A DNA stretch of 64,000 nucleotides from positions 1,550,001 to 1,614,000 of the forward strand of contig NZ_BTTW01000001.1 of assembly GCF_036245865.1 (NCBI RefSeq), given 5' to 3'. Positions 62,763 through 64,000 of the stretch are shown piece by piece (position 1 is the first letter of the stretch; each line of letters begins with the position of its first letter). The stretch comes from Corallococcus caeni (GTDB taxonomy: Bacteria > Myxococcota > Myxococcia > Myxococcales > Myxococcaceae). Position numbers and translations under genes: made by a program. The notes under the pieces are model-generated. The model was not told the origin of the DNA and did not search any database. It saw only the letters and a program-made list of their open reading frames with translations.

Positions 62763-64000
62763 ATGAATAGCTCTGGCCGCGACATGCACCCGGCGAACGA
62801 ACCTCTCGAAGCCCAGCTGCTGGAAGCCCTGCCCCCCCTGCACCGCCGTGTGCGGGGGGCCTCGGTCGAAGTCCTGGCCCGGCGGCTGGTGGAAGGCTGC
62901 CCTCGCCCCGCCGGCCTGGAAGGGCTGGCCCCGTGGCTGGGCGTGGCCCTGGAGGCGCTGGAGACGGAGCTGGCCGCGATCCACGCGGAGATCGTCCAGT
63001 TCACCCGCCAGCACAACGAAGCGGTGGATGACGCCGCGCGCCGCCAGGTCCTGGTGGAGCACCTCAAGGCCACGGTGAAGGACCGCAAGGACCGCAAGGA
63101 GGACCTGCGCGCCCTGGACCGGTGGATGGGCTTCGACGCCCTGCGCGAGCGCCAGGAGAAGCGCCGCCACAAGCTGTTGATCGAAGAAGAGACGGCGCTG
63201 CGCGCGCTGACGGGCGTGCTGGCCACGGCCCACCCCGAGGAGCTCCAGCCCGCCGCCGTGCCGCTGGCGAGGCAACTGCTGGACCGCGCCGTGGACGCGC
63301 CCCGCGCGCAGAACCGCTTCGCCGCGCTGGAGGCCTTCCGGCAGCTCGCGCAAGCCATGCCGGGCGTCGCCGCGTCGCTGCCCGAGGTGGGCCCCACGCT
63401 GACGAGCCTCGCGGGCCAGGAGGACGTGAGCCCGTTCTTCCAGGCGGAGGCCCTTCGCGCGCTGCTCACCGTGGACGCGCTGACGGGCCTGGCCCTGCTG
63501 CGCCAGCGGCTGCGCGCGCAGGCCCCTTCGGAGAAGGACTTCCTCTTCCGCCGTCAGGTGCTGGAGCAGTGCGCGCCGCTCTTGTCGGAGGAGCACCGCC
63601 TGCCGCTGCTCACGGAGGTCGCGCACCACGACCCCAGCGAGTACGTGCGCATGGGCCTGTGCGCCCTCATCGCGCAGCGTCCGGACGGCCAGCCGCTGCT
63701 GCGCCGTCTGGCGGGCCTGGAGTCGATGCACGCCGTCGCGGGACAGACGCTGTCGGAGCCGAGCCCGCGCGTGCGCACCGCCGCCGTGCTGGCCGCGGTG
63801 GACGCGGCGCTCGCATCGCCGAAGGTGAAGGGCCCTGCCCTCCAGGTGCTGGTGGACGTGCTCGGCCGTGACAGCGCGCCGCTCGTGCTGCGCGTGTCGT
63901 GCGAGCGCGCCGCCGCGCTGGCCGAAGCGCTGGGCGCCGCCGGGCTGGGTCCCGCGCACGCGGCGCTGCTGGATGCCGTGGAGTCGCTGACGACGCAGCC
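62763..64000 (+). CDS. HEAT-like helical protein, N-terminal part (runs off right edge)
   Basis: The frame is open from ATG 62763 to the window end, giving at least 412 residues. There is no signal peptide. Residues ~65-130 are charged coiled coil ('AIHAEIVQFTRQHNEA', 'KDRKDRKEDLRALDRW'), then helical repeats ('PFFQAEALRALLTVDALTGL', 'SEYVRMGLCALIAQRPDGQP', 'PRVRTAAVLAAVDAALASPK'), a HEAT/ARM pattern. No catalytic motif is visible. It starts 62 bases after the barrel gene in the same direction and may be its downstream partner. The start could be later, as the ribosome-binding site is weak. Confidence 0.65.
   Translation, partial: MNSSGRDMHPANEPLEAQLLEALPPLHRRVRGASVEVLARRLVEGCPRPAGLEGLAPWLGVALEALETELAAIHAEIVQFTRQHNEAVDDAARRQVLVEHLKATVKDRKDRKEDLRALDRWMGFDALRERQEKRRHKLLIEEETALRALTGVLATAHPEELQPAAVPLARQLLDRAVDAPRAQNRFAALEAFRQLAQAMPGVAASLPEVGPTLTSLAGQEDVSPFFQAEALRALLTVDALTGLALLRQRLRAQAPSEKDFLFRRQVLEQCAPLLSEEHRLPLLTEVAHHDPSEYVRMGLCALIAQRPDGQPLLRRLAGLESMHAVAGQTLSEPSPRVRTAAVLAAVDAALASPKVKGPALQVLVDVLGRDSAPLVLRVSCERAAALAEALGAAGLGPAHAALLDAVESLTTQ

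Overview
The window is high-GC DNA with strong third-position G/C bias, dense genes and long antisense reading frames. It carries almost the whole type IV pilus (T4P) cluster of a predatory, gliding myxobacterium (Myxococcota, Myxococcaceae; a Corallococcus- or Myxococcus-like genome). PilA, PilQ, PilG/H/I, PilS2/R2 and an SgmX-like TPR protein all have the form known from Myxococcus xanthus.

Left part (1-18740, all minus strand): the 5' part of a TamB/AsmA-like gene, an ExeA-type ATPase, the TPR protein SgmX, then accB-accC and efp. Next come a Roadblock/LC7 protein and a lipoprotein, the pilM-N-O-P-Q alignment and secretin operon, the pilS2-pilR2 two-component pair and the prepilin peptidase pilD. 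Centre (18900-38220): pilA, with a near-consensus sigma-54 promoter and a strong terminator, followed by pilG-H-I, all on the plus strand. Four polytopic membrane-protein genes (YfhO-like, TMTC/TPR-like, two GT-C-like) follow, and then pilB-T-C-S-R on the minus strand. Compared with the M. xanthus order (B-T-C-S-R-A-G-H-I-D), the pilA-GHI block appears inverted and separated from pilR by a glycosyltransferase-like island.

Right-centre (37290-48914): ribF, trmB, a REC-GGDEF diguanylate cyclase, small lipoproteins, a proline-rich protein with a C-terminal Hfq/Sm-like segment, a cupredoxin, a DnaQ-DinG fusion helicase, a HAMP-only membrane protein with a HEAT-like partner, and a secreted S53 (sedolisin) lipoprotein.

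Right end (49022-64000, plus strand) holds what I consider the most novel content. A secreted lipoprotein resembles poly-gamma-glutamate hydrolases (PghP-like metallohydrolases). After it comes a translationally coupled operon: a 1060-residue protein with two tandem CapC/PgsC-like membrane units and two apparently degenerate copies of the same hydrolase fold; a membrane-anchored periplasmic beta-sandwich protein; a second PghP-like hydrolase with intact ligands; and a 1721-residue exported protein ending in a beta-barrel. Together they look like an envelope-spanning machine for making, exporting or trimming a gamma-linked polypeptide or related polymer, without a visible CapB ligase in the window. 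A partial HEAT-like gene runs off the right edge. No rRNA, tRNA, CRISPR array or insertion sequence was recognised, and no gene-free stretch exceeds about 240 bases.
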